Shown in pieces: positions 45,790-58,379 of a stretch of DNA of 64,000 nucleotides. The first letter of the stretch is position 1; every line of letters starts with the position of its first letter. This stretch comes from Saccopteryx bilineata (lineage: Eukaryota; Chordata; Mammalia; Chiroptera; Emballonuridae). The notes below the pieces were generated by a model. That model was not told where the DNA came from. It did no database searches and saw nothing but the letters and a program-made list of their open reading frames with translations. The position numbers and the translations under genes are program-made. Where the stretch lies: the NCBI RefSeq assembly GCF_036850765.1, contig NC_089492.1:68138982-68202981 (forward strand), read 5' to 3'.

Positions 45790-48257
45790 TCCTACCTGGA
45801 AAAAAAAGTAACAATGCCAGAGGGAGGATGATATACAGGTCATTAGAAAGCACTCTTAACTAAGTCATGATTTTGAAGATTATTTTTCATACTCCACAGC
45901 CTTATGCTGATTAGATCAAAGATTTAAGAATCCAGGAAATGAAATAAAAGAGGAGGGATGTTGATTTTAATAAATATATTTCCCCCATCTCTAATTAATA
46001 AATGGATTTTCAAAATCTGGCCAAAAATGGAGCTCTCCACCAATAAATGCTCAAATAAAGTGTTTCTTATTTAAGGCAAAAAAAAAAAAAAAAAAAGCTG
46101 TATGTTGCACTTCTAGGTCACCAATAAAATAAAGTGGATTGTTGCAAATGATATTAAAACACTACCTACACTCTACCTTATAAACATACAAGTTCATTCT
46201 AATTTATTATTACAGCATGTAAAAATTATGTTTGTGTAAGAAGAACTGAGAATGCTAAAAACTATAGCAGTTTAATTTGGGAGGTTTGTGGAATTATATG
46301 TATGTTTTGTTTCCAATTAAATAAATATTTTGGTAATGTATGCATAATAAATCATGTATTCCTATCCCTTTCTAATATACATTATACTGTTGAACTTGAA
46401 GGTATGCTTATGCATTTTGTGAGTGTTTTTGTAAGATGTAATATCTAAAGTAAACTCAATACTTCATTTTATCAGCAGCACATAATTCATTCTCTTGACA
46501 TCCCCAAATGAAAATGCTGTACATTGGAACATAAAACAAAAACAGACATAACTTAGGTGGAATTATATGTAGCACTAATGCCACTTATTGATTACCACAA
46601 AGGGGTTTGCTTATGCTCATTGCAGCTTTTCCAAGATGGAGCAAGAAACAGAAATACAGTATTTGTGAAAGGTGGTTGTACTAAAATGTTTTCATGTGGT
46701 CAATGCATATTCCATGCTCTCATATAGCATATTAGTCTTTCATGACGAATGAAGTATTATTTCTTTGAGCTATGTGTATTTCAATCGTTGGAAATACTTA
46801 ATTTTAATGCAGTTAAATCTATGTCAAATGCATGGCCCAATATGTATTTTATACATTGATTTGAATGTGAATTTTAAGAAATTTATTGGGGTGCATGTAA
46901 ATTTTAATTAAAATATGTTCCAAATAGTCTATTAGTTCCAACCACTGTTTACATAGTTTTGAAAAATATGGCAGGGACTAACCTAATTTTGCAATTTACT
47001 AAAATATTTTTATTCATATATTTTTATATAAAAGATACAGAGGTATGCTCAAATATATTCACATACTGAAACACATTTTTTGAGCACTTGGAGTATAGCA
47101 CCAGACTAGGAATAAAGGTGTAATCAAATGAAATAGTAAATGGTAGTCTGCCTTTAAGGTAAGCATACAGAATCAAGGAGAAAGTAAACATGAACCAGTG
47201 GTTGATAAACATGAGTATAGATGGGTACACGGAGAAGTCTTATGTAGGTACTCTATTTATACTTCTTATTTGTACTGATAATAGAAGAAAACTTCAAGTT
47301 CAACTTTATGACTAGTTTCAAATTTGCCAGCAATATTCCTGACAGTTGAGACCAAGGTGAGTAGTTTTAATTTACAAATGACATATTTTTGTGGATCTGG
47401 TACAATGGGAAGGTTAAGACTTTGATTTCTTCTTCTTCTTCTTTTTTTTTTTAAAGAAGCGGGTATATATTTGCTCGATAGAGTTTTCATTCCAGACTGA
47501 AACTAGACCAACCAAACTTCACACCTTTGAATGCAGAAAATCCTAGGATTCACTCACCGAAACAAGAGAAATGTTAGACTCTCAGAAGAAAAATGATAAT
47601 ATAAATTCTTTAATGATATTTTATATGTTTTTCTGTCTCCTGTGGTGAGTTTAGATTTGGCAAACATGTTTCAAACTAATGGGTAACTATAGTTCAATGT
47701 ACTTTTTTTCCTTCTGAAATTGAAATCTATGTTTTGGTCCAAGTTCCAAATTTGAACAAAAATAGTTTCTTTCAGAGATGTATGTGTTACTTGGGTATTC
47801 TGCTGTTTATATGTTGATTATAAGCTAAAATGACATTATATAAACTGAGAAAGCATGTTACAAACTGGTTTTAACAATAGCTATATTTTTTACATAACTG
47901 TTTTTTGAAAAACATGGACCAGATATCTATGCTTTACTTAGTAATATCTCAATTTCCTCAATAAGTAAGTCAGTAAATTGAATTTATAGTTTATTTTGTC
48001 TTTCCTCCCATCAAATTATATGAATAAGAAATACTGTGGTCTCATAACATAATTCTATTTCCAAGAGAAAGAACATGCAAGCCTGTAAAATAATAGATAA
48101 TAATGACTTTGTCAAAACATATTTATTGACCACCTACAGTATGCAGGGCACTGTAGGGGTGATAGAACGTATTTTGTCTAATATCAAAGGTAGCTTTGAT
48201 AAATTCACGTGTGCCAATTTAGGGCTCTAGATTTAGACATCTAACAATGTTAAAAAT
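45790..48257. other. AT-rich non-coding, repeat-poor
   Basis: About 2.5 kb with no SINE or L1 recognised; a 20-nt A-run at 46079-46098 and a CTT tract at about 47427-47450. 48117-48160 ('atttattgaccacctacagtatgcagggcactg') is a short MIR/L2-class remnant. No gene supported. Confidence 0.5.
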
Positions 48258-48265
48258 AAGTTACA

Positions 48266-48454
48266 GCCTGACCTGTGGTGGCACAGTGGATAGAGCATTG
48301 ACTTGGTTCGAAACCTTGGGCTTACTTGGTCAAGGCACATACGAGAAGCAACTACTATGAGTTGATGCTTCCCATTCCCCCCCCCCTTCCTTCTCTCTCT
48401 CTTCTATCTAAAAACCAATAAATAAAATCTTCAAAATAAAAAGAGGTGGAAAAA
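48266..48454 (+). repeat. SINE-A with internal deletion
   Basis: Head intact, but the region between A-box and B-box is shortened ('gacttggttcgaaacc'), a C-run at 48379-48387. TSD aagttaca at 48258-48265 and 48455-48462. Confidence 0.9.
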
Positions 48455-48462
48455 AAGTTACA

Positions 48463-48960
48463 AGCCTCAAAAGCTTAGACTGTCAGTGGTGATGGGAGGG
48501 TGTGCCCAGTGAGGACAGGTAGTGAGATGCTAGATCATAGAGGGCCTCATTCTTTCAGCAGTGGACAGCTATTCAAGGTTTTCAAAGCAGGGAGCAATTT
48601 TCCAGGCACAGGGGAGAAGAATCTGAATTTAGGGACCATAGTTTGACTAGAAAGGGGAGTCTAAGAAATGGTAAGGAAGCATAATTGTCAAGGTTCAGTC
48701 ACTGACTGAAGGTGACTGGTGACAAAGTTTCCAGGTTTCTGACTCAGGTGAGGCGGATGAAGTTGCCATCCCTGAAGAGGAAGAACCAGGAAGAGAAGCA
48801 CCTATGGAAGAGAAAACTCCTCCCTTTTGGATATGTTGAGTTTGAAGTATTCTGCAAGCCTTTAAGACAAAAGATTCACTAGGTAGCCTACTCCTTTGGA
48901 AACTCTGGGGAGAAATCTTTGCTAGGATTCAAGATTTCAGACTCATTAAACAAATGAGAC
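48463..48960 (+). mobile_element. Ancient L2-like repeat
   Basis: 'gctagatcatagagggcctcattctttcagcagtggacagctattcaaggttttcaaagcagggagcaattt' follows the order of an L2-type mammalian repeat. Heavily diverged. 48961-49689 holds nothing recognised. Confidence 0.5.
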
Positions 48961-49689
48961 TCATTAGCATATATGTTGTCATTAAAATTATAGAAGTAGA
49001 TGAAATTGCACAGAATACTCAATAAATGTTTATGGGTCTAATGAATGGATGAATAAGAGGGGAGAGATGAAAAGACACAGAACTAAGAGGGAGAATTAAG
49101 GAGTTCCAGAAAAACAGGGGGAGTGCCAGGATAAATTGTGCTTGCTCCATAAATGTCCCTAGAATTCTCTTTGGTCATAGAAATATGGAGTTATGTAACT
49201 AAAAGAGGCATACCAATGGAAGTAAAATGTGTATACAGTAAATTAACATTTACTTGATAAATGCATAGTTGTTTAATTAGAGATAGCTAAACTAGCTGTT
49301 TCAGAAACTGATATACTATAGCCGACTGTGGGTCCACACTATTGTGCGGCTCATGAAGGCACATTATTCCTGACATGTGAGCATTAACCCTGCAATTTGT
49401 TATCTGAGAAAACAAAAAACAACAGGCAGATTGGGAGGCATTGTTAAATGGTTAAGACCACAAGTTCTAGTGTCTGTCAACCATTTCATCATTATTGCCC
49501 CACCCCCGGGATAATTTTTAGACTTATTTTTTTCTAACCAATCTCCCTATTTCATGATCTTTTAACATCATTGATTTACTATGTCTGTTTATATACTGTG
49601 GTCCTTGAAGGGCCACAAACCATGGTAATGATTAAGATTGTTTTAGCCCTAAAAACCAACTTTCACTGCCATTGATAGTACAGGCTCTG

Positions 49690-49900
49690 ACTAGCCACAC
49701 TACCTGGCCTCAAATCCTAGCTATACTTCTTATTAGCTGTGCGATCTCGTGCAAACAACTCTGTGCCTCAGTTTTCTGTCTGTAAAACAGAGAAAACAGT
49801 AGTACTGCCCTCATATGAATGCTGTAAGGATTAAAGAAGTTCTTACATGGAAAATACCTAGCCAGACCAGCATTAGAAATATTAGTTATTAGTCCTTTCT
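49690..49900 (+). repeat. MIR
   Basis: Clear MIR order: 'tggcctcaaatcctagctatacttcttattagctgtgcgatct', 'ctgtgcctcagttttctgtctgtaaaacagag', 'tgctgtaaggattaaagaag'. Among the better-preserved ancient repeats here. Confidence 0.82.
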
Positions 49901-49999
49901 TACTTTAAATCTATGTTTCTCTCTTTCTTCTACCTCTTTGATTTCTTTTCTTTTCTTTTTTTTTTTTAAGTATACCTCATGTTGGGCAGAAGCTCAAAT

Positions 50000-50056
50000 T
50001 TTTTTTTTATTTACTTACTTTTAAATTTTTCCCCATAGGTGAGGAGGGAGGGAGAA

Positions 50057-50093
<37 letters not shown>

Positions 50094-50238
50094 AGCATCA
50101 ACTCAATTGTTCTGCTTAGTTGGTCCAATTAGGTGTGCATTCATTGATTGCTTCTCCTATGTGTCTTGACTGGGTATTGAACCTGAGACCTCGGCACGCG
50201 GGTTGATGTTTTATCCACTAAGCAATCTGGCCAGGGCA
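50000..50238 (-). repeat. SINE-D-like with (GA)n tract
   Basis: Reverse-oriented, head 'aagcaatctggccagggc', B-box complement 'gtattgaacctgag', and a GA expansion at about 50060-50092. Confidence 0.82.
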
Positions 50239-50420
50239 ATTTTATTCTTTCTCAAATATAATTTATTTTATTTATCAATTTTTAGAGAGAGAAATGGGGA
50301 AAAGGAGGGGGGACATCAATTAGTTGTTCCACTTATTTATGCATTCATTGGTTGACTGATGTATGTGTCCTGACTCGGATTGAACCTGCAACCTTGGACT
50401 GTCAGGACAATGCTCTAACC

Positions 50421-51086
50421 CAGTGGTCCCCAACCTTTTTTGGGTCATGAACCGGTTTAATGTCAGAAAATACTTTCACGGACCGGCCTTTAGGGTGGGA
50501 TGAATAAATGTATCACGTGACCAAGACAAGCGTCAAGAGTGAGTCTTAGGCCCTGGCCGGTTGGCTCAGTAGTAAAGCGTCGGCCTGGCGTGCGGAAGTC
50601 CCGGGTTCGATTCCGGCCAGGGAATCGCCCATCTGCTTCTCCACCCCTCCCCCTCTCCTTCTCTGTCTCTCTTGTCCCCTCCCGCAGCCGAGGCTCCATT
50701 GGAGCAAAGATGGCCCGGGAGCTGGGGATGGCTCCTTGGCCTCTGCCCCAGGCGCTAGAGTGGCTCTGGTCACAACAGAGCGACGCCCCGGAGGGGCAGA
50801 GCATCGCCCCCTGGTGGGCGTGCTGGGTGGATCCCGGTCGGGCGCATGCAGGAGTCTGTCTGTCTCTCCCAGTTTCCAGCTTCAGAAAAATACAAAAAAA
50901 AAAAAAAAGTGAGTCTTAGACGAATGTAACAGAGGGAATCTGGTCATTTTTAAAAAATAAAACATTGTTCAGAATTAAATATAAATAAAATGGAAATAAT
51001 GTAAGCTATTTATTCTTTCTCTGTGGACTGGTACCAAATGGCCTATGGACCGGTACCAGTTGCAGCCCAAGGGTTGGGGACCACTG
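50421..51086. mobile_element. Non-autonomous hAT transposon (CAGTGGTCCCCAACC termini)
   Basis: Exact inverted ends CAGTGGTCCCCAACC / GGTTGGGGACCACTG. Perfect 8-bp TSD ctctaacc at 50413-50420 and 51087-51094. Subterminal 'aaccggt', 'ggaccgg' and 'ggaccggtacc' motifs repeat near both ends, plausible transposase-binding sites. About 300 bp without the inserted SINE-C; no coding capacity. Confidence 0.93.
50549..50907 (+). repeat. SINE-C nested in hAT element
   Basis: CpG-rich young SINE-C with tRNA-like head; two bases lost near the T-arm 3' side ('ttccggccaggg'). TSD agtgagtctta at 50538-50548 and 50908-50918. Confidence 0.95.
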
Positions 51087-51112
51087 CTCTAACCAACTGA
51101 ATGACCAGACCA

Positions 51113-51925
51113 AGGCTTTTTTGGTCTATTTTCACTTTACCTGTTACATTGGTGGTTGTGAATGCTCATGCTGTGTTTTTTGAAAAAAACTTTTGCTGTT
51201 TGTAATTAGAGAACATTTTATTATTAATATTATTCATTATAATTTTCCCCTCTTCGATATATAAGAATGACTTGACCTCATGCCAGTTTTATTAAATGGT
51301 GTTTAATAAAGCCATGCTTTTTAAAAAATAGTGTTTTTTTCTCAAAAACTAAGTACCAGTCTTCAGAGACTCTGATTTAATGGCCATATCCCATATTATT
51401 TTTCTGTTCTAGCCCAATGCCTAGACACTGATTATCTGGAAATGTTATCAAAATTCTGGATGAAAACAGAATCATTTGGTAAACTCTTTTCCTAAAATTT
51501 AAAAATTTTGTCCAAATGTTTAGTGTTATGTAGCCATTGTTCATTATATATACATGTGGAGGTTGGTTAGGGTTACAATGAACATCTGCCTATGGAGGTC
51601 ACTTGTATTTTAGGGTCACATAGTGTTCCCAGGAAATTTCACAACATGGGAAAGACTGTTAGGTCCAGACTGTGAAGGTGTCTCATGTTTTCCACACCTC
51701 TGAGCCATATCTCCAATTTGCATTCGTGATAACAATATTTTGCCATACATTTCACTGTTTATCTTAGATTGTCAGACCCCTTATGCACAGCCTATGCTAC
51801 TGTCAGTATTAAATATTAGTTTTGATAATGAAAAAACAGGAACAGAAATTGCTGAACCTAATCAGATCTAAAAGCATTGACTGAACTCAATCCACTCAGA
51901 ACTTTATGCATGTTAAAATACAGAG
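51113..51925. other. Non-coding, nothing recognised
   Basis: AT-rich; no feature supported. Confidence 0.5.
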
Positions 51926-52271
51926 GTGGCCTCACTGGGCAGTGGCACAGTGGATAGAGCGTCACACTGGGATGTGGAGGACCCAGATTCGAGACCCCGA
52001 GGTCACCGGCTTGAGCATGGGCTCATCTGGTTTGAGCAAGGCTCACCAGCTTGAGCCCAAGGTCGCTGGCTTGAGTAAGGGGTCACTCAGTCTGCTGTAG
52101 CCCCCATATCAATCAATAAACAACTAAAGAGCCACAATGAAGAATTGATGTTTCTCATCTCTCTCCCTTCATGTCTGTTTGTCCCTATCTGTCCCTCTCT
52201 CTCACTCTCTCTGTCTCTCCCACAAAATAAAATAAAATAAAATAAAATAAAATAAAATAAAATAAAATAAA
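51926..52271 (+). repeat. SINE-B with (AAAAT)n tail
   Basis: Modular SINE-B body, a somewhat diverged head ('ctcactgggcagtggcacag') and a tail expanded into about ten AAAAT units (52225-52277). Possible imperfect TSD aaaatacaga / aaaattcaga. Confidence 0.88.
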
Positions 52272-52539
52272 ATAAAATTCAGAAATGAATAAACTCGTAT
52301 CCCTGACATGAAGTAGCACACAGGGAGAAAGGCGTGTACAGCACGCAAGGCAGAATGGGAGAGGAGACAACACACATATAATCAGACTGCTTTGGAGCAC
52401 AGAGGAAGGGACAACATATTTGGCTGAAAGAATTGGGAAAGGCATATTAGAGGAAGTGGCATTTGAAAAAGGCCACGTAGGATTTTGAAGACATTCATTC
52501 ATCAGAGGGTAGGAAAGAGCATTTTAAGATGTGATAAAA

Positions 52540-53035
52540 TTTCTTTACCGGTATTTGGTTTGCAAGGCCCTTGACCCCTGCAGGGCGCATGGTCTGGCCC
52601 TGCTATCTCTGGGTAGCCTTGCCTGAACACACTCTTTTCTTCTCTCTGGTCTAGCTCTGCTGGCCTGTCTGTTTCTGCTACCCTCTCTCCCGGCATATGA
52701 TTTCTAAATATGCTGTTCTTTCTGCTTGGAACATTATTTCTACTACCTATTCACCTGGCTAACTCCTAATCATCCTTTAGACCCAGCTCAGTGCCACCTC
52801 CTCAGGGAAGCCTTCTCTGACCTCCCCGATGAAATAAAATCTCCAAAAGAGTCTCCATACCATTCATTCATACCATCACTTGATGAATGTCCACTTTTCC
52901 CAGTTGGGACAAAAGCTGCATGAGAGCACTAAGTGTGTGTTTTTTTTCACCAGTGTATTGCCTATATCCAGCATGAATTCTGATACCAGCTGGTGCTTAA
53001 TAGCTAGTTGTTGAATAAGTAAATGAATTAATATG
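52540..53035 (+). mobile_element. L2 3' end
   Basis: 'gcaaggcccttgacccctgcagggcgcatggtctggccctgc', 'tgctgttctttctgcttgg', 'cagctcagtgccacctcctcagggaagccttctctgacctcc' and 'gctggtgcttaatagctagttgttgaataa' follow the L2 3' region in order. The overlapping open frame at 52726-52923 is chance. Confidence 0.75.
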
Positions 53036-53044
53036 AGCCAAGGA

Positions 53045-53170
53045 AAACAATAGATGAAAAAGCACAAGGAAGTTGAAAACTGCTGAAAAATCTGCAGTTT
53101 TCTGAAATTTCAAAAATCTGAAAATTTTTCAGCAGTTTTCAACTTCCTTGTGCTTTTTCATCTATTGTTT
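53045..53170. repeat. Perfect 46-bp inverted repeat with 34-nt loop
   Basis: Arms 53045-53090 and 53125-53170 are exact reverse complements over 46 bp (left arm begins aaacaatagatgaaaaagca). The 34-nt loop contains partial echoes of the arm (ctgcagttttctg). There is no TSD or transposon terminus at the edges. The left arm continues smoothly from the L2 to its left, so the right arm is probably the copied one. As RNA this would form a long perfect hairpin. Confidence 0.93.
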
Positions 53171-54860
53171 GACTGAAGAAATAATCCTCAAATTTATGTT
53201 CTGAGAAAATGACAATGAACAAGTTGTAACGAGGTAGTCTTTTGGGTAAAAATAATGGCTATATTTTCCCAATGCATATAACATATTAGTGAATAGATTT
53301 CTCCACTTAATATTTTTCTCCAATATATACTACTTAAACATTTGAAGACTGTTAAGAGTGTTTGATTTTCCTATAAGCAGTAGTGAAGAACAAAATAAAT
53401 GAATGTGCAGCAAATAATATTAGGAGAAGAAAAGCTAATCATGATTAATTTGACAACATAATTATTATTGACACCTGTTCATGGATATTGTATTGTGCAT
53501 GCATATAACAGTTATATTTTTCATGAGTTAAGTTGTTCCTAATTGATATAATTCTGCTTCTAGTGCAAATATGTAGAAAGGGTTGGCCAGAATCAAATAT
53601 TCATAGGAAAAAAATGTAAGTTTACTAAATCACCCATCTAGCTTGAAATATTATAATTTTGCAACTGTGTGGATAAAACATCTGGGTAATTATATGAATT
53701 TTTCATTTTCCACCCAATTATTTTAGTTATATACTGCTTCAGTAACTTAATATCACCATGGTAACTTTACATTATATATGGACATTCTTTTTTTGCTACA
53801 TATTAATTGAAAGTAATTTAGAATAGAAAAAATCACAACCACAATAGTACTTTCTTTTTGTTCAGAGACTTTTTACTCCATTCCTGTATGGTTATTAGAG
53901 TTTCCTAGTATCCTATGTTCTAATTCACAGTTTCTGCTAAGAGTATTATATTGTAATTCAAAACTCTAGTTTATTCTAGGATTTTTTGCCTGTTATATTT
54001 GCCTAAAGTATTCATTTTATTCTTTTTTTTCTTCCTCTCTTTTATTTAATCATTAAATGATCTTATTTTATTTGGCTTTATACTAAAATAAGCCAATATA
54101 TTATCCTGACCTCACCAAAGCTAGACATATGTACAGCATTTACTTAATTGAACCTTTCTGGCTTGTCTTGTTCTATATTTAAGCATCCATTATGCAATGC
54201 TATTTACTTGATTTATTGGGTTTGGCTTACATGTTTTATAAATTGTGACTGTTGGGAAAATTTTAAAGAGATTGACTTGGCCTGATAGGGGGGTTTTATA
54301 TGGAGGACTCATTGCCATTGAAGTTACATTTGTTTAAAAAAATATCCATTTTAATAAGGACCTTGATTTAGGAGTAAACAATATGGGCTTCCAGAAGCTA
54401 GGACAAAGGGTTTCTTCCAGTTTTAGATCCTTCCCCCCTCCAGTATCAGAATTTGTTTAAAATCTCTACTTAAGACTAAGTCTATATGATACCAAACACC
54501 AGGGTGAGAGTTTGGAAATTCAGTGACTGAGATGTTTCAGAATTTCTGAATAGAGGGCATTATGTAGCCCTAAATTTAAACAGTTTTCTATGTTGCCCTC
54601 ATTCCATCCAGGAGTTTGGGCTTCTGCCTAAGTCCTCTTCTAAAGACTTATATTCCTTCTCTAAGGCTACCTTTATGTTAAATAGGTAGTGTAATAGTTA
54701 CCTCATTAACAAAGTTTAACAAGCATTACTCATTAAATGGTTTAATATACTTTAATATCCTCTAATGAAAAGGACTATTTCAATATAAAATACTGCTTTT
54801 GCTTTTACCTGTAGTCTAAATTTCTAATTTTGCATGCCTTTCGCTATACTTAGTAATATA
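53171..54860. other. AT-rich non-coding, repeat-poor
   Basis: No SINE, L1 or gene recognised in about 1.7 kb. Confidence 0.5.
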
Positions 54861-55170
54861 TAGAGTGCTACCCACCAAGTGCCACGCACTGTGCTAAGTG
54901 CTGGGGGTCAAGTCTAAATTAAACACATTCTCTGTGCTTCAGGAGCTCACAAATACATGATGAGGTAATGGGGACATATACAAGGTGCAGTGGTGACATT
55001 CAAGAAGGGCAGGGGGCAACACTACTTGGCCAGTGGAAAGGAGGATCACAGAAAACTTCAGGGAAGAGGTGATCCTTGAGCTGAGTCATAAAAAATGTGG
55101 ATCTAACCAGTCAGACAGATGGGAAAGGCATTCCAGGGGAGCAAACAGCACACCTGGAGACCTGACACCT
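54861..55170 (+). mobile_element. L2-like ancient repeat
   Basis: 'ccaagtgccacgcactgtgctaagtgctggggg', 'caggagctcacaaatacatgatgagg' and 'gaggtgatccttgagctgagtcataaa' are in L2-class order. 55171-55240 contains a further 'ctcaacaaatatttactgagcacg' fragment. Confidence 0.6.
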
Positions 55171-55240
55171 CATTCTTTATTTATTCACTCAACAAATATT
55201 TACTGAGCACGTTCTATGTGAGGAAGACATGGCTCTGCCT

Positions 55241-56376
55241 CAAGAAGGGCCCTATGTCGTGAGGACAGAAGACCCAATGAGCAGAAAATGTCAGTACAGT
55301 CCTGTGAGTATGATGATAATAGTTGCAAGACTCCCAGGATACAGATTTCAAAGGAAGGGCTTCCAATCCAGACTCCTCATTCAGCTTGACTGAAGGTATC
55401 ATTCTTTTTGGAGATTTCTGCTGCCCTGCTTCAAAGTACTGCCTCCTGGATCTGCCTGAGTGGACTCCATTTATTCTGATCCTGTAATTTGGTTTTCAGG
55501 GTTGCCCCTCAGAATGTTTGCCCCACCCTGTATTACTCCTCAGCTCTGATTCCGCCTGTCCCAGGTGCCCCTGGGTCCCATTGTGTTTTGTGATCAGGAC
55601 CTCAGAATTAAGACAACATGTCGAGAGAGCAATCTTGGCAAAAATTCAAAGCTGTGGAAGAGTCCCTGAGAGACAGGTTACAAACATTGCTCCTTGTTGT
55701 TTCCAAACCAGCTTATTAGAAACGTAAGATCTCAGACCTCCTCTCAGACTCACCAATGTTAACAGATTCCCAGGTGACTAATTTTCCCATTAAAGTTGAG
55801 ACCCACTGGTCTAGCTCACACATTCAGGTACGGTTCCATTTAAGCCATTCCAAATGGGAGGAAATCTATTTATAGGGCTAAAGAGAACATTTACCAACTT
55901 TCTTAAATACCTTTGGCCTCACTTGGATGTATATACACACAAACCCCTCAAGCAACATATCTAAAATCTTATCTTTACATTTGTTCAAACTTCAGTGGAG
56001 ATGAAAATAGATAGTCATCATTTTTTAATATTAACTTTTCACAAATTTTTAAGTGTTTGGTTTTCTTAGCTCATAATTAATTGGAAAAAAAAGCCTTAGT
56101 TTTTTTAAAAAGGAAAATTTCTTGGGTTAGAAAATTTTACTAACTTATATAGCACATTCCTAATTGTGAAATAGATTTTTCTCTAAGAGGTATGTATTTT
56201 CTTGTAATAATGCTTTGTCAACAGCTACTGACTTCTGTTTTGCCTAAAGGGTCCTGGAATGTTGCAGTCCTGACATACCAAGGCTTTTTTCTTTCCCCTG
56301 AAGTCTGATAACCAGTTTGACCAGTCCCTTCTGCTGGAGAATGCTTCCAAACTTGCCTTGTGGTAGGAATGGCTCT
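55241..56376. other. Non-coding; short MER5-like relic
   Basis: 55740-55813 ('aacagattcccaggtgactaatttt' to 'gagacccactggtctag') resembles one end of a MER5 hAT element. Nothing else recognised. Confidence 0.45.
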
Positions 56377-56384
56377 CCTTATAC

Positions 56385-56705
56385 CAGGGGTCAGGAACCG
56401 TTTTGGCTGAGAGAGCCATGAACGCCACATATTTTAAAATGTAATTCTGTGAAAGCCATACAATGACCCATGTACCTTATGCATTATCTAATAAAAATTT
56501 GGTGTTGTCCCAGAGGACAGCTGTGATTGGCTCCAGCCACCTGCAACCATGAACATGAGCGGTAGGCAATGAATGGATTGTAATACATGAGAATGTTTTA
56601 TATTTTTAACGTTATTATTTTTTTAATTAAAGATTTGTCTGTGAGCCAGGTGCAGCCATCAAAAGAGCCACATCTGGCTCACGAGTCATAGGTTCCCAAC
56701 CCCTG
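56385..56705. mobile_element. Non-autonomous hAT transposon (CAGGGGTCAGGAACC termini)
   Basis: Ends CAGGGGTCAGGAACC and GGTTCCCAACCCCTG are imperfect inverted repeats. Near-perfect 8-bp flanks ccttatac (56377-56384) and ccctatac (56706-56713). Subterminal 'gagagccatgaac' and 'agagccacatctggctc' pair as well. No coding capacity. Confidence 0.88.
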
Positions 56706-57109
56706 CCCTATACCTTTTCAGAGCCACTGCTATGCCCAGCACAGCACTAAGATGGTAAGATGATCAGAAGTAGGATTCCAGTGTTCCACACTCTATATCA
56801 CCTTAGATTCCCCCGAGTCAAAGCACTGATATTAACTCAAGAGGGGGCATTTATGGATGAGCACCCATCTGTGGTCCATTCTACAAAAAAGCTTGAAAAT
56901 TATTTTTACTACCAAAATCATAGAAAATATAAATTGCTAGGCTTTCCTCAAAGACATAAAAATTTTATAATAGGCATCATAGAGCCTTCTCTTTGTTCTG
57001 TAACTTAAAGGAATCACTATCTACAGATGACAGTCATTTTCTACATATTTGTAAGTATTTTTGTAACTTCTTCAAGGACATGAACACACTGCCTCAGGCA
57101 AACTGCTCT

Positions 57110-57260
57110 GTTTATTGCTGCTGGAATCCGTCCTGTCCTGTGCATGCTCTCTCTGTGCCTTTGGCTTATAGTTCCTCCTGCCTGGAATGTCTTGCCCCAT
57201 CCTCTTTGTCTATGAACATAAATGCTCTTCTTTTAATGTCAGTTCAGGTCTGAACACTTC
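57110..57260 (+). mobile_element. L2-like fragment
   Basis: 'cctgcctggaatgtcttgccccatcctctttg' is a typical L2 3'-region phrase. A second L2-class tail, 'gtacaattcctggtacaaaataggtgcttaataa', occurs at about 57965-58000. The remainder of 57261-58379 holds nothing recognised. Confidence 0.6.
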
Positions 57261-58379
57261 CAAAAAATCTTGACTCAGTTAACTGAATTGGTATTTCACC
57301 CCTTTTCTGGTTTCCATACCTTGCCAGTAATTTAGCCCTTAACCTATGCTGATATGGTTTAGTGAAGCTGTTACTTCTTAGGGGCATAAACTTAACCTCC
57401 CTTAATGGTCCTGGAAGTTCTTTATGCCCAACCAAAGAGTTTTTTTTCCATGGACAAGACTAATTGTTTTTAAAATGTACGTTTTTGAATTCTGATGCAT
57501 CCACTTATCTTTAAGATAAACTTTGCATTGTTGGATTAATTATTCTAAAGTAAAGTTTTCATCACATCAGTCTCACATTAAAAAGCCTTCCTTAGCTTTT
57601 AATTACCAAAACCCCAAAGGCCAAATACAGGCCTGCCACTGAAGGCCACAGCACCTGATCAAAGCCACTTTATAGTGTCAGCACTCAGTAATTCCTCATA
57701 CGATTCCTGTTCCAGTTGATAAATCTTTTTCTCATTTACTAAACGTAAAGTGGAGAGTTTTTTCTGCCTTTGCCAATGACATTTCCCCTCTCACCCTCAG
57801 CTATGCAAATCCTCATTACTTCAAGTTTTGGTACCAGCCTCTGTCTTTTGGAAGACTACTCTACAGGTGATTTCTAACCATCCAAGATCTTACTGTGCTA
57901 CTTGTATTACTCTGAGCCCCATGAGATCAGGGCCAGTGTTCTGTCATCTAGGCATTTCTAATGTCTAGTACAATTCCTGGTACAAAATAGGTGCTTAATA
58001 ATGTTTTCAATGAATCAATGAATGAATAAATGGCTATAAATGGATACAAAGGTCAATGTGCCTTTCTCTTAGTAGCCTTAATTTGCAAGGAAGAATATGT
58101 TACAAAAGTTCATCCTATTACCTGAGGTTGAGGAAAGGGATCTTTGTTGTTAAGCAGCCAACCTTGGGCAGTGGGTGGTCTTTATACCATAAATCATTTT
58201 TAGCAACACCTAGAGTGTTGAACAATTACCTCAACTCACTATACTTGTAGGGTAACTCTGTTTTATTTGTCTATCTGGCATAGTGCCTGGTACAACCTTA
58301 AGACTGAGTATTTGCTCAGTATGTAGTTGAATTAAGAGCAGTTATTGAATTATTAGCAAATGCTCAAGTAAGTTGCTTT

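Larger units (their letters stand above)
50262..51112 (-). repeat. SINE-D split by a hAT element
   Basis: Body at 50262-50420 ('gattgaacctgcaaccttggactgtcaggacaatgctctaacc') and the missing head at 51087-51112 ('aaccaactgaatgaccagacc'). The join falls precisely at the hAT target site. Confidence 0.88.

Noticed and set aside
53045..53170. miRNA precursor call for the hairpin
   Set aside because: A 46-bp perfect stem with no mismatches is longer and more perfect than a typical miRNA precursor. No evidence of conservation or expression is available, so it is reported only as an inverted repeat.
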